Of a DNA stretch of 5,069 nucleotides, positions 1 to 5,069 are shown piece after piece. Positions within the stretch are counted from its first letter, which is position 1, and each line of letters opens with the position of its first letter. The DNA lies in the NCBI GenBank assembly GCA_012517635.1, contig JAAYUP010000085.1, forward strand, positions 1-5,069, read 5' to 3'. A model generated the notes under the pieces. The model was given only the letters and a program-made list of their open reading frames with translations. It searched no databases and was not told where the DNA came from. A program made the translations under genes and the position numbers. Source of the stretch: Candidatus Atribacter alterifermentans (GTDB lineage: Bacteria > Atribacterota > Atribacteria > Atribacterales > Atribacteraceae).

Positions 1-28
1 AATTTTATATTCTTTGGTAGGGGCTTGA

Positions 29-58
29 TTTATTATGCCCGTGGGTTTTCATAATAAA
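29..58. repeat. Perfect 9-bp inverted repeat downstream of the GNAT gene
   Basis: TTTATTATG (29-37) is the exact reverse complement of CATAATAAA (50-58), with a 12-base loop that is G/C rich on its left side. It sits about 20 bases beyond the GNAT stop codon. In the GNAT direction there is no T-run after it, so it is a poor intrinsic terminator. It may be a weak 3' end structure or the edge of a dispersed repeat that begins left of the window (GGGGC...GCCCG at 20-41). Confidence 0.4.
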
Positions 59-79
59 GTATCCCCTTCTTTTTTCATC

Positions 80-562
80 TTATTCATTGAGATTTTTTTC
101 CATATAATGGGCACCCTCAACCGGATTGTTGTAATAAGGTTCGATTTCATAAAAGCCCGATGACCGGTAAAGCGCCATTGCCTCTTTCATTGTTGAGATG
201 GTATCAAGACGCATTTTATCATAGGCTAATTCTCTGGCACGGGCAATGAGATGATTCGCCAAACTTTTCCCAATTCCCAGTCCTCGGAATTCCGGTCGGA
301 CATAAAGTCGCTTCATCTCACATACTTTATCTCCAAGAGGTTTTAGAGCAATGCATCCAGCCGGTTTTCCATTTACCAGAGCTAAGCAAAGCAAGCCTTT
401 GGGAGGCGAATAGACTCCGGGGAGTTCATCAAGTTCTTTCTGGAAATTCTGAAAACACAAACTAAAGTTTAGCGATTGGGCATATTCCAAAAATAATTGC
501 TTCATCATATCAATGGATGGTTTTTCATTGATGACTTCCGCGATCACAAATAGTTTGTTCAT
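80..562 (-). CDS. GNAT-family N-acetyltransferase
   Basis: This gene encodes a 160-residue single-domain protein with the GNAT fold, expected to move an acetyl group from acetyl-CoA to an amine in the cytoplasm. The acetyl-CoA pyrophosphate-binding motif A is clear: the strand EMKRLYVRPEF (residues 82-92) leads into RGLGIG (93-98) and a helix. Motif B follows with LDT (119-121), MKEAMALYRSSGF (125-137) and the C-terminal PYYNNPVEGAHYME. This combination is typical of a widespread small GNAT group whose acceptor substrate is not known. The start at 562 is preferred because AGAAAGGG lies 8 bases upstream. The frame stays open to 637, but the in-frame ATG at 589 has no Shine-Dalgarno sequence. 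Length is normal and all core motifs are present, so it should be functional. It is divergent from the symporter remnant, 40 bases away, and nothing nearby hints at the substrate. Confidence 0.9.
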   Translation of the reverse strand: MNKLFVIAEVINEKPSIDMMKQLFLEYAQSLNFSLCFQNFQKELDELPGVYSPPKGLLCLALVNGKPAGCIALKPLGDKVCEMKRLYVRPEFRGLGIGKSLANHLIARARELAYDKMRLDTISTMKEAMALYRSSGFYEIEPYYNNPVEGAHYMEKNLNE

Positions 563-570
563 GTACAAAA

Positions 571-578
571 CCCTTTCT
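571..578 (-). promoter_or_regulatory. Ribosome binding site deciding the GNAT start
   Basis: Read on the minus strand this is AGAAAGGG, 8 bases before the ATG at 562-560. The longer in-frame alternatives (ATG at 589 and the codon at 637) have no purine-rich site at a suitable distance, so the 160-residue product is preferred over the 185-residue reading. Confidence 0.65.
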
Positions 579-589
579 TCATTGCTCAT

Positions 590-596
590 GGAGGTG
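590..596 (+). promoter_or_regulatory. Strong Shine-Dalgarno site of the symporter leader frame
   Basis: GGAGGTG lies 6 bases before the ATG at 603-605. It is the best ribosome binding site in the window. It supports 603 as a genuine original start codon, even though the frame that follows is only 48 codons long. Confidence 0.65.
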
Positions 597-602
597 TAAA
601 AA

Positions 603-749
603 ATGAAAATTAAATTTTTCATTATTTTATATATCATACTGGTTTTTTCGCAAGGTGTTTTTGGTGATTCTCCAGCAACTTCAACTCCTTTTTTTGAAGC
701 TTATCTTGATATTCCTTTGGTTCAAATAGCTCAAAATAGGGCGTTATGA
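603..749 (+). pseudogene. Signal-peptide-like leader, probable 5' remnant of the symporter gene
   Basis: This 48-residue frame begins MKIKFFIILYIILVFSQ, a basic start followed by a hydrophobic stretch, and then GVFGDSPATSTP. That is a convincing signal peptide, with likely cleavage near VFG or just after. It has a strong Shine-Dalgarno site and ends with TGA at 747-749, which overlaps the ATG of the next frame as ATGA. E. coli ActP also starts with a cleaved signal peptide. The simplest inference is therefore that this is the 5' end of an actP-type gene whose middle has been deleted, with the reading frame changed at the junction. Alternatives are a small secreted peptide in its own right or the 5' end of another exported protein. 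Similarity of the 48 residues to ActP outside the signal peptide cannot be shown by eye. Confidence 0.5.
626..653 (-). promoter_or_regulatory. Candidate promoter for the GNAT gene
   Basis: On the minus strand TTGCGA (653-648) is followed, after 16 bases, by TATAAA (631-626). These match the sigma-70-type consensus at 4 of 6 and 5 of 6 positions and would give a leader of about 55 bases before the ATG at 562. A second -10-like box, TATGAT (638-633), overlaps but has no good -35. The site lies inside the small plus-strand reading frame at 603-749, which is easier to accept if that frame is a gene remnant. AT-rich DNA gives such matches by chance, so this is tentative. Confidence 0.3.
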
Positions 750-1180
750 ATGAAAAAAAGGAATTGAGAGTGGCAAAAATTTCCACTCTTTCTTTGGGCA
801 TTGTCGCTATTATGTTAGGGATCCTCTTTAAAGGTCAAAATATTGCCTTTATGGTGGGATTAGCATTTGCCATTGCATCGAGTGCGAATTTTCCGGCCCT
901 GCTTCTGTCGATTTATTGGAAGAAATTTACCACTCAGGGAGCGGTAGCCAGTATGATTACTGGCTTGGGGTTGGCCATTATTCTCATTTTTTTGAGCCCC
1001 ACTATCTGGGTGGATGTCCTCCATCATTCCCGAGCTCTTTTCCCATTGAAAAATCCTGGACTTTTTTCCATGGCTGGGTCTTTTCTGGTTGGTATTTTAG
1101 TGTCACGATTCACCCATGACTTGCAGGCTGAAGAAAAATATGACGAGGAAACTGTCCGTAGCTGCATTGGAGAAAAATAA
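746..1180 (+). pseudogene. actP: C-terminal fragment of a cation/acetate symporter (ActP type, sodium:solute symporter family)
   Basis: These 144 residues match only the C-terminal quarter of ActP, a sodium:solute symporter of about 550 residues that imports acetate and other short carboxylates across the inner membrane. From memory the match to E. coli ActP is close: KELRVAKIS, KGQNIAFMVGLAFAIASSA, LLSIYWKKFTTQGA, SPTIWV and ALFPLKNPGLFSM all have counterparts in order. Residues 55-75 fit the second family signature ([GAST]-[LIVM]-x3-[KR]-x4-GA-x2-[GAS]). Four membrane segments are visible at about 10-27, 32-56, 65-86 and 105-123, corresponding to the end of the 13-segment fold. The first 400 or so residues, including the unwound helices that bind sodium and substrate, are absent, so transport is very unlikely. 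The same frame has a TAG stop at 737-739 just upstream. Its ATG overlaps the leader's stop, so it could still be translated by coupling. No second transport gene is in the window. Confidence 0.85.
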
Positions 1181-1193
1181 AACTATAAACTCT

Positions 1194-2102
1194 TTAAAAA
1201 TTAAGTTGAAAGCAGGGGCTGATTGAACGCGCAATTTTCAGTGCTTCTTGGTATTCTTGCCGAGTAAGGCGACGGTTTAAAGATGGGTGTTGAAAGGCCT
1301 GATAGGCTGGATAATACTGCGGCATGATATTGATGGCGGCAGTTGGAGACACCTTTTCGGCTATAAAAGTCATCATTTCTTTTGTTCCAGCAAGATTATC
1401 GGGAAGGACCAAATGCCGAATAAGTAAACCACGTTGGGCAATTCCCCGTTGATCAACCTTTAAATCGCCCACTTGCCGGTGCATTTCCTTTAAAGCAGCT
1501 TTCATGGCTTCCGGATATCCATGTATTTTGGATAATTGCCAGGCAGTATTTTCATCAGTATATTTACCGTCTGGAAGATAAATATCGATGATTCCATCTA
1601 ACTTCCTCAAGGTAGCAGTGCTTTCATATCCTCCGCAGTTATAAACGATAGGGAGGTTTAGTCCATTTCGGACTGCTATCACGAAAGCAGCAAGGATTTG
1701 GGGAATGTAATGTGTGGGAGTGACCAAATTGATATTATGACAACCAAGTTTCTGGAGCTCCTCCATGTAACGAGCTAGGGTTTCAACAGAGATTTTTTCA
1801 CCGTGTCTTTGGCTGATATTCCAATTCTGACAATAGATACAATGTATCGGACAGTGGTTAAAAAAAATTGTGCCGGAACCTCGATGCCCTACTAGTGGAT
1901 TTTCCTCACCATAATGGGGTCCATAGGAGGCGACTTCTAACTCTATTCCTGCTCCACATTGACCAATTTCACCTTTTTTGCGATTGACTCGACAGGAGTG
2001 AGGACAGAGAATGCAGGATTCAAGGCTATCTATAAGTTCTTGAGATCGCTGGATAAGGGCTGCAAGGTCAATTTTTTCTCGATAAAGCGGTTGAAAATCC
2101 AT
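1194..2102 (-). CDS. Radical SAM protein, PflX / pyruvate formate-lyase-activase-like
   Basis: This 302-residue protein carries the radical SAM cluster motif CPIHCIYC (Cys84, Cys88 and Cys91 from the chosen start), which binds a [4Fe-4S] cluster and cleaves S-adenosylmethionine to a 5'-deoxyadenosyl radical. A cysteine-rich segment, CILCPHSCRV...GQCG (Cys30, 33, 37 and 49), precedes it and may hold a second cluster or metal. YNCGGYES, IDIYLPDGKYTD and the C-terminal MPQYYPAYQAF with LNRRLTRQEY are landmarks of the PflX group (COG1313). That group is related to activases of glycyl radical enzymes, but its substrate is unknown. The ATG at 2102 is preferred over the GTG at 2120 because CAAGGTG lies 5 bases upstream. 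The gene looks complete and converges on the symporter remnant with a 13-base gap. No glycyl radical enzyme is in the window, so a partner cannot be named. Confidence 0.9.
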   Translation of the reverse strand: MDFQPLYREKIDLAALIQRSQELIDSLESCILCPHSCRVNRKKGEIGQCGAGIELEVASYGPHYGEENPLVGHRGSGTIFFNHCPIHCIYCQNWNISQRHGEKISVETLARYMEELQKLGCHNINLVTPTHYIPQILAAFVIAVRNGLNLPIVYNCGGYESTATLRKLDGIIDIYLPDGKYTDENTAWQLSKIHGYPEAMKAALKEMHRQVGDLKVDQRGIAQRGLLIRHLVLPDNLAGTKEMMTFIAEKVSPTAAINIMPQYYPAYQAFQHPSLNRRLTRQEYQEALKIARSISPCFQLNF

Positions 2103-2107
2103 GCTTT

Positions 2108-2114
2108 CACCTTG
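2108..2114 (-). promoter_or_regulatory. Ribosome binding site deciding the radical SAM start
   Basis: Read on the minus strand this is CAAGGTG, 5 bases before the ATG at 2102-2100. The upstream GTG at 2120-2118 has only T-rich DNA before it, so the shorter start is favoured. Confidence 0.65.
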
Positions 2115-2146
2115 ATACACCGAAAAATAATAAGAAACGAGGAACG

Positions 2147-2176
2147 ATTTTAAAATTCACCGTTATTTATTGTCTA
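2147..2176 (-). promoter_or_regulatory. Candidate promoter for the radical SAM gene
   Basis: On the minus strand TAGACA (2176-2171) and TAAAAT (2152-2147) are separated by 18 bases. Each matches the sigma-70-type consensus at 5 of 6 positions. Transcription would begin near 2140, giving a leader of about 38 bases with the Shine-Dalgarno site inside it. This is the best-looking promoter in the window but rests on consensus matching alone. Confidence 0.4.
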
Positions 2177-2189
2177 TTTTGAAAATACA

Positions 2190-2217
2190 GTGAACCGTGA
2201 TGTGTGAACCGTGAACA
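2190..2217. repeat. Tandem heptamer repeat GTGAACN, four units
   Basis: Four consecutive 7-base units read GTGAACC, GTGATGT, GTGAACC and GTGAACA. Units 1, 3 and 4 are GTGAAC plus one variable base, and unit 2 is degenerate. The 11-base word GTGAACCGTGA occurs at both 2190-2200 and 2204-2214. It is non-coding and lies upstream of the candidate radical SAM promoter, next to the hairpin repeat at 2228-2283. It resembles slippage-prone heptamer tracts found beside dispersed repeats in some anaerobe genomes. It could also act as a series of protein-binding half-sites. Confidence 0.7.
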
Positions 2218-2227
2218 GTTTAAAAAC

Positions 2228-2283
2228 CACCCTCATCCTCATTTTCCCTCGCCACTTCGTGGGAGAGGGTTAGGGTGATGGGG
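2228..2283. repeat. Imperfect hairpin intergenic repeat
   Basis: A 56-base element folds back on itself. The apex is CCAC (2252-2255) with GTGG (2259-2262) around a TTC loop. Below it CCCTC (2246-2250) pairs with GAGGG (2265-2269). At the base TCATCC (2233-2238) pairs with GGGTGA (2273-2278), extended by CC with GG (2230-2231 and 2280-2281). The sequence resembles the CCCTCACCCTAACCCTCTCCCAC family of dispersed intergenic repeats seen in many bacterial genomes. That resemblance is from memory and copy number cannot be checked here. No T-run follows, so it is not a standard terminator, and the flanking genes point away from it. Confidence 0.6.
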
Positions 2284-2303
2284 ACTATTTTCATCCTCGG
2301 CTG

Positions 2304-2319
2304 GTGTCACTAAGTGTCA
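2304..2319. repeat. Two GTGTCA direct repeats spaced one helical turn apart
   Basis: GTGTCA occurs at 2304-2309 and at 2314-2319, start to start exactly 10 bases, as GTGTCACTAAGTGTCA. Same-face spacing of direct repeats is a common form of operator half-sites. The pair lies about 115 bases upstream of the membrane-protein start and 80-100 bases upstream of its candidate promoters. A chance match is quite possible. Confidence 0.3.
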
Positions 2320-2402
2320 TAAGGATTAATTATAAATACTTTTTCTTAAAGAAAGGATTGCCTGTTTATATCCCCCATCAACAATAATCCTCTTTCTCGC
2401 TG

Positions 2403-2411
2403 TGATACAAT
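2403..2411 (+). promoter_or_regulatory. Candidate extended -10 promoter for the membrane-protein gene
   Basis: TGATACAAT fits TG-N-TATAAT with one mismatch and lies 22 bases upstream of the GTG at 2434. No good -35 stands at the usual distance, as is often true of extended -10 promoters. A competing possibility is TTGCCT (2359-2364), 18 bases, then AATAAT (2383-2388). Either would place the start of transcription inside the 50 bases before the gene. Confidence 0.35.
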
Positions 2412-2433
2412 TAGAAAAACAGCTGAGGAATGA

Positions 2434-4758
2434 GTGAAAATGAGAGGGGAAGCCACCGAATCTTTACATCTTTTTTTAATTTCATTATGCACTTTGGCAT
2501 TTGAAATGGTTCTCTTTCGTTGGTTTGCCTTTTTAGCTGGCTTTCACTTCGTTTCACTTATTATATCGTTAGCTTTATTGGGTTATGGCGCTTCCGGTGC
2601 TCTTTTTCGCTTTTTTCCTCTTTCAATGAAACCTTTGATTCCTCTCTTTTTTATCTTTGGAATGGCAGCTGGGTTGGTTGGATTAGTTTTTTTGCCTATA
2701 GATGTTTATGAATTCTGGACATATCTCTTTTATAAAATCAATTTTATTTTACTTATTATTATCACCTCAATCCCGTTTTTTTTCCATGGCCTTTATCAGA
2801 TCCACCTTTTTGATAAATATCCTGGTCATTTCCCTCGTTTTTATTCCATAAATCTTCTTGGATCTGCAGTTGGAGTTATAATTGGTGTCGTTTTACTTCT
2901 GTTTTTGAGTGAGATTCAAAGTTTAATTGGTATCATGGGTATTGGTTGTTTGAATCTTTGGAAACAAAAAAAACACTTTTTTGTATTTATCTTTCTAATC
3001 AGTATTCTATTTTTTTCACCACTAACTATTAAAATTTCTGACTACAGCCCCACTCGTCAATTAAGACTGATCCCGGATAACCAACTTTTATCAACCTATC
3101 GAAATCCCTCTCAATGCTTAGAAGTTTTTTTCACCCCCTACTCAAGAGCCGCAACTGGATTAAGCATGCGGTACCGTGATGTTCCCCCTTCCTCTTACTC
3201 ACTCATAACCGATCATACCCATCAGATCATTTTTCCTTATCAACCAAGCGAGGAATTTATTCATCACACCCTCTTTACTCTTCCATTGCGAGTTTTTAAC
3301 CCTGATGAGGTACTCTGTGTTGAATGTGATTGGGGATATGAAATGTATGCCATGTATTATTCCGGTGTTTCCGGAAGAGTTATAACTTCATCACCACTTT
3401 ATCGGGATTTTCTTAAAAGTATTCACCCTTCAATTCCTTATGAAATTGAGGTTGCTTTTCCGAGAAAATATTTCAGCCAAATGACATCGCGCTGTGATCT
3501 CATTTTTCTCAAGCTTCCTATCGGAAATGCCGAAATTTTTCCTGGCTCGTTTTCAATGAAAGAAAATTATCTTTTTACAGTCGAAGGAATTCGTTCGGCT
3601 GTGAACCGTTTAAATGATGATGGGAAGTTAGTTATATCTTTTTTTCCACAAACTCCTCCTGTGGTTTTATTGAAGTTGATGGATTTAGTTTCTCAGGTTT
3701 GGGGGGGTACAAAAGAACTTCAAAATCGGATGATTATTATAAAAAATTTAGATTTTTCTATTATGATTCTATCCAATCAAATTTTTGATCAGATGATCAT
3801 TGAAAAAATTCGGCTTGATACTTCGGTTTATGGTTTTGACTTTATTTATTATCCGGGTATTAGCGAAGGAGAGGCGGAAAAAGTATTTCAAAATAGAAAA
3901 TTAAACTACCAGATAGTTATGGACTATTTACAGGACCCAGTTGCAACCCTCCAAAAATCTTCTTATCAAGTTGAAGCTCCTCGTGACAATAAACCTTACT
4001 TTTTCCATTTTTTTAAATGGGACCAGTTGAAGGATACCCTCTATAACTTGGGAAAACGCTGGCTTCCCTTTGGCGGTGCTGGGTTTTTATTCGTTCTTTT
4101 TATATTGTTGGTTATAACTGGTCTTTCACTTCTCTTTATTCTCATACCGGGACGAGCCTTACTCCTTAAGAAGAAAAAACTGCGCTTTCCAGGAGCCAGG
4201 GAACTTGAATTAGCAGCTATTCTAACCGGCGTGGGGTATATGCTCATTGAGATACCGATTATAGTTCAGTTAGAAATAATTATTGGATTTCCCATCTATA
4301 CTTTTGCTTTGGTTCTCACTGTTTTATTGGTTTTTTCTGGATTAGGGAGTCGGTATGTAGAGAATATTCGGGTTAACCAATTTTTTACGAGGATGATTTT
4401 TGTTCATCCCTTGGTAATACTGGGTTTTTTTCTCTTTATAAATTATCTTCGTAGCTGGTTATTAGAATTGCCCGGTATATTGAGTTTATTGGTTGTTCTG
4501 CTCCCCTTCTCTTTATTAGCTTTTATAGCGGGAATGCCTTTTCCAGTTTTATCAAGATTAACTCACCAAAGAAATCCAGATTTTTTTCAGATGGTTTTTG
4601 CCTGGAACGGTTTTATGTCGGTTATCGCCTCTCTGCTTTCTCATTTTGCTGCTATTGAATACGGAATTCATTTCCCTTATCTCTTGTCTATTCCGCTGTA
4701 CGGCGGTTTCTGGGTGATTGTGTATTTTTTAAATAAACCTCTCCATCCCATCCCTTAA
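2434..4758 (+). CDS. Polytopic membrane protein with a degenerate spermidine-synthase-like domain
   Basis: This 774-residue protein has the layout of membrane-bound spermidine-synthase-like proteins, a family of unknown function. About six N-terminal membrane segments (roughly 11-35, 37-59, 67-88, 101-121, 137-159, 182-198) include FEMVLFRW (23-30) and YSINLLGSAVG (137-147). A soluble Rossmann-like region spans about 200-530, with DLIFLKLP (355-362), ENYLFTVEGIR (377-387) and the hallmark DNKPYFFHFFKW (518-529). About six C-terminal segments follow, with GYMLIEIPII (601-610), GFPIYTFALVL, FSGLGS (634-639), GMPFPVLSR (700-708) and FAWNGFMSVIAS (722-733). The nucleotide-binding strand reads VLCVECDWGYE (293-303), where relatives have a glycine-rich loop, so decarboxylated-SAM or SAM chemistry is doubtful. 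The start is GTG at 2434 or ATG at 2440. GAGGA at 2425-2429 serves either. Strongly T-rich codons reflect the hydrophobic content. Confidence 0.85.
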   Translation: MKMRGEATESLHLFLISLCTLAFEMVLFRWFAFLAGFHFVSLIISLALLGYGASGALFRFFPLSMKPLIPLFFIFGMAAGLVGLVFLPIDVYEFWTYLFYKINFILLIIITSIPFFFHGLYQIHLFDKYPGHFPRFYSINLLGSAVGVIIGVVLLLFLSEIQSLIGIMGIGCLNLWKQKKHFFVFIFLISILFFSPLTIKISDYSPTRQLRLIPDNQLLSTYRNPSQCLEVFFTPYSRAATGLSMRYRDVPPSSYSLITDHTHQIIFPYQPSEEFIHHTLFTLPLRVFNPDEVLCVECDWGYEMYAMYYSGVSGRVITSSPLYRDFLKSIHPSIPYEIEVAFPRKYFSQMTSRCDLIFLKLPIGNAEIFPGSFSMKENYLFTVEGIRSAVNRLNDDGKLVISFFPQTPPVVLLKLMDLVSQVWGGTKELQNRMIIIKNLDFSIMILSNQIFDQMIIEKIRLDTSVYGFDFIYYPGISEGEAEKVFQNRKLNYQIVMDYLQDPVATLQKSSYQVEAPRDNKPYFFHFFKWDQLKDTLYNLGKRWLPFGGAGFLFVLFILLVITGLSLLFILIPGRALLLKKKKLRFPGARELELAAILTGVGYMLIEIPIIVQLEIIIGFPIYTFALVLTVLLVFSGLGSRYVENIRVNQFFTRMIFVHPLVILGFFLFINYLRSWLLELPGILSLLVVLLPFSLLAFIAGMPFPVLSRLTHQRNPDFFQMVFAWNGFMSVIASLLSHFAAIEYGIHFPYLLSIPLYGGFWVIVYFLNKPLHPIP

Positions 4759-5069
4759 CCAAATGTGGAAAGACGTTCTTGTAGCTGTTTTTTTTGCCAG
4801 ATTACAATGAAAATACGATTTCAGTGGTCTGTCATTCTGATCAGGATAATTTGCGACGCAAGAATCTCATCCTTTGAGCATCATCAATAAAGACGAAAAA
4901 TGAGGTCCTCGCGGCTTCGAAAAGCGAAGCCTCAGGATGACGCCAGAAGAGTCAGTAAAGACCCTCAAGCAAGTAAATATTTCTCAGGAAGTTATCCTTT
5001 TTATCATTAATCACTGTTTTATCATCGATCCTGTTTTCTACTCTTCTCGAACTTCACGGAGAAGTGGGA
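4759..5069. other. Gene-free right end of the window
   Basis: No reading frame with a start and ribosome binding site is visible in these 311 bases. A run of eight T (4788-4795) follows the membrane-protein stop, but no stable stem precedes it. The inverted-repeat element occupies 4831-4941. The stretch 4950-5040 is AT-rich without clear structure. At the edge, CTTCTC (5043-5048) is the inverse of GAGAAG (5059-5064) and ACTTC (5051-5055) of GAAGT (5061-5065), two alternative small hairpins that could be the start of another repeat cut off by the window. Confidence 0.5.
4831..4941. repeat. Approximately 110-base inverted-repeat element, MITE or intergenic-repeat type
   Basis: The ends GTCATTCTGA (4831-4840) and TCAGGATGAC (4932-4941) are inverted copies with one mismatch. 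Further in, AGAATCTCAT (4861-4870) pairs imperfectly with ATGAGGTCCT (4900-4909). The right half holds a perfect 7-bp hairpin, GGCTTCG (4913-4919) with CGAAGCC (4925-4931), and the left half a small one, CTCA with TGAG (4866-4878). The sequence has the look of the GTCATTCTGAGG...CCTCAGGATGAC dispersed repeats known from many bacterial genomes. It encodes nothing and has no transposase nearby, so it would depend on one elsewhere or be an RNA-level structure. The left arm has diverged more than the right, which suggests an old copy. Confidence 0.6.

Noticed and set aside
563..637. Extension of the GNAT protein by 25 residues at its N-terminus
   Set aside because: No Shine-Dalgarno site precedes the upstream starts, the extra residues do not belong to the GNAT fold, and they are the antisense of the strong ribosome binding site and signal peptide on the plus strand.
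916..1119. 67-residue plus-strand reading frame
   Set aside because: It lies wholly inside the conserved symporter fragment in another frame and has a low-complexity, aromatic-rich sequence with no recognisable family.
1181..1193. Bidirectional terminator between the converging genes
   Set aside because: The 13-base gap is AT-rich and has no inverted repeat.
1959..2153. 64-residue plus-strand reading frame
   Set aside because: It is antisense to the well-supported N-terminus of the radical SAM protein and has no ribosome binding site or family resemblance.
2190..2217. CRISPR array
   Set aside because: The repeat unit is only 7 bases, tandem without spacers, so it is a short tandem repeat.
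2520..2711. 63-residue plus-strand reading frame
   Set aside because: It is an out-of-frame shadow of the N-terminal membrane segments of the large membrane protein.
4041..4247. 68-residue minus-strand reading frame
   Set aside because: It is antisense to conserved C-terminal membrane segments of the large protein and is of random-looking composition.
80..4758. A single new multi-gene system linking the four loci
   Set aside because: The genes alternate in strand, one is a fragment, and the families have no known shared pathway, so the sequence gives no support for a common system.
4770..4795. Intrinsic terminator after the membrane-protein gene
   Set aside because: There is a run of eight T at 4788-4795, but the bases before it cannot form a stem of more than about three pairs.

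Overview
The window looks like chromosomal DNA from an AT-rich, probably anaerobic bacterium. It carries two divergent gene pairs separated by repeat-rich intergenic DNA. No rRNA, tRNA, CRISPR array, phage gene, transposase or recognisable multi-gene defence or biosynthetic system is visible. The low GC, the orphan PflX-type radical SAM gene, the ActP-type symporter remnant and the genome-wide style of the short repeats are compatible with an uncultured anaerobe such as Atribacterota or a similar lineage. That taxonomic guess is weak and is not proved by anything in the sequence.

Layout. Positions 80-562 (minus strand) encode a complete 160-residue GNAT acetyltransferase. Divergent from it, 603-1180 (plus strand) holds what appears to be the wreck of an acetate/cation symporter gene (actP type). 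A signal-peptide-like 48-residue leader (603-749) overlaps by ATGA with a 144-residue fragment (746-1180) that matches only the last quarter of ActP. The simplest reading is an internal deletion of roughly 1.1 kb. Converging on it with a 13-base gap is a complete 302-residue radical SAM protein of the PflX / pyruvate formate-lyase-activase-like type (1194-2102, minus).

The 331-base divergent intergenic region (2103-2433) holds a likely promoter for the radical SAM gene, a tandem heptamer GTGAACN repeat, a GC-richer hairpin repeat, two GTGTCA boxes one helical turn apart, and a candidate promoter for the gene to the right. That gene (2434-4758, plus) is a 774-residue polytopic membrane protein of the spermidine-synthase-like family. 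It keeps the family landmarks, but its SAM-binding glycine motif is degenerate. The last 311 bases have no gene. They contain an approximately 110-base imperfect inverted-repeat element of MITE or intergenic-repeat type and a small palindrome at the right edge.

The genes do not form an evident pathway. Orientation alternates (minus, plus, minus, plus), so each is probably its own transcription unit. The points most worth a second look are the decayed actP with its fused reading frames, the degenerate methyltransferase-like core of the membrane protein, and the layered intergenic repeats. I did not find a convincing new biological system.
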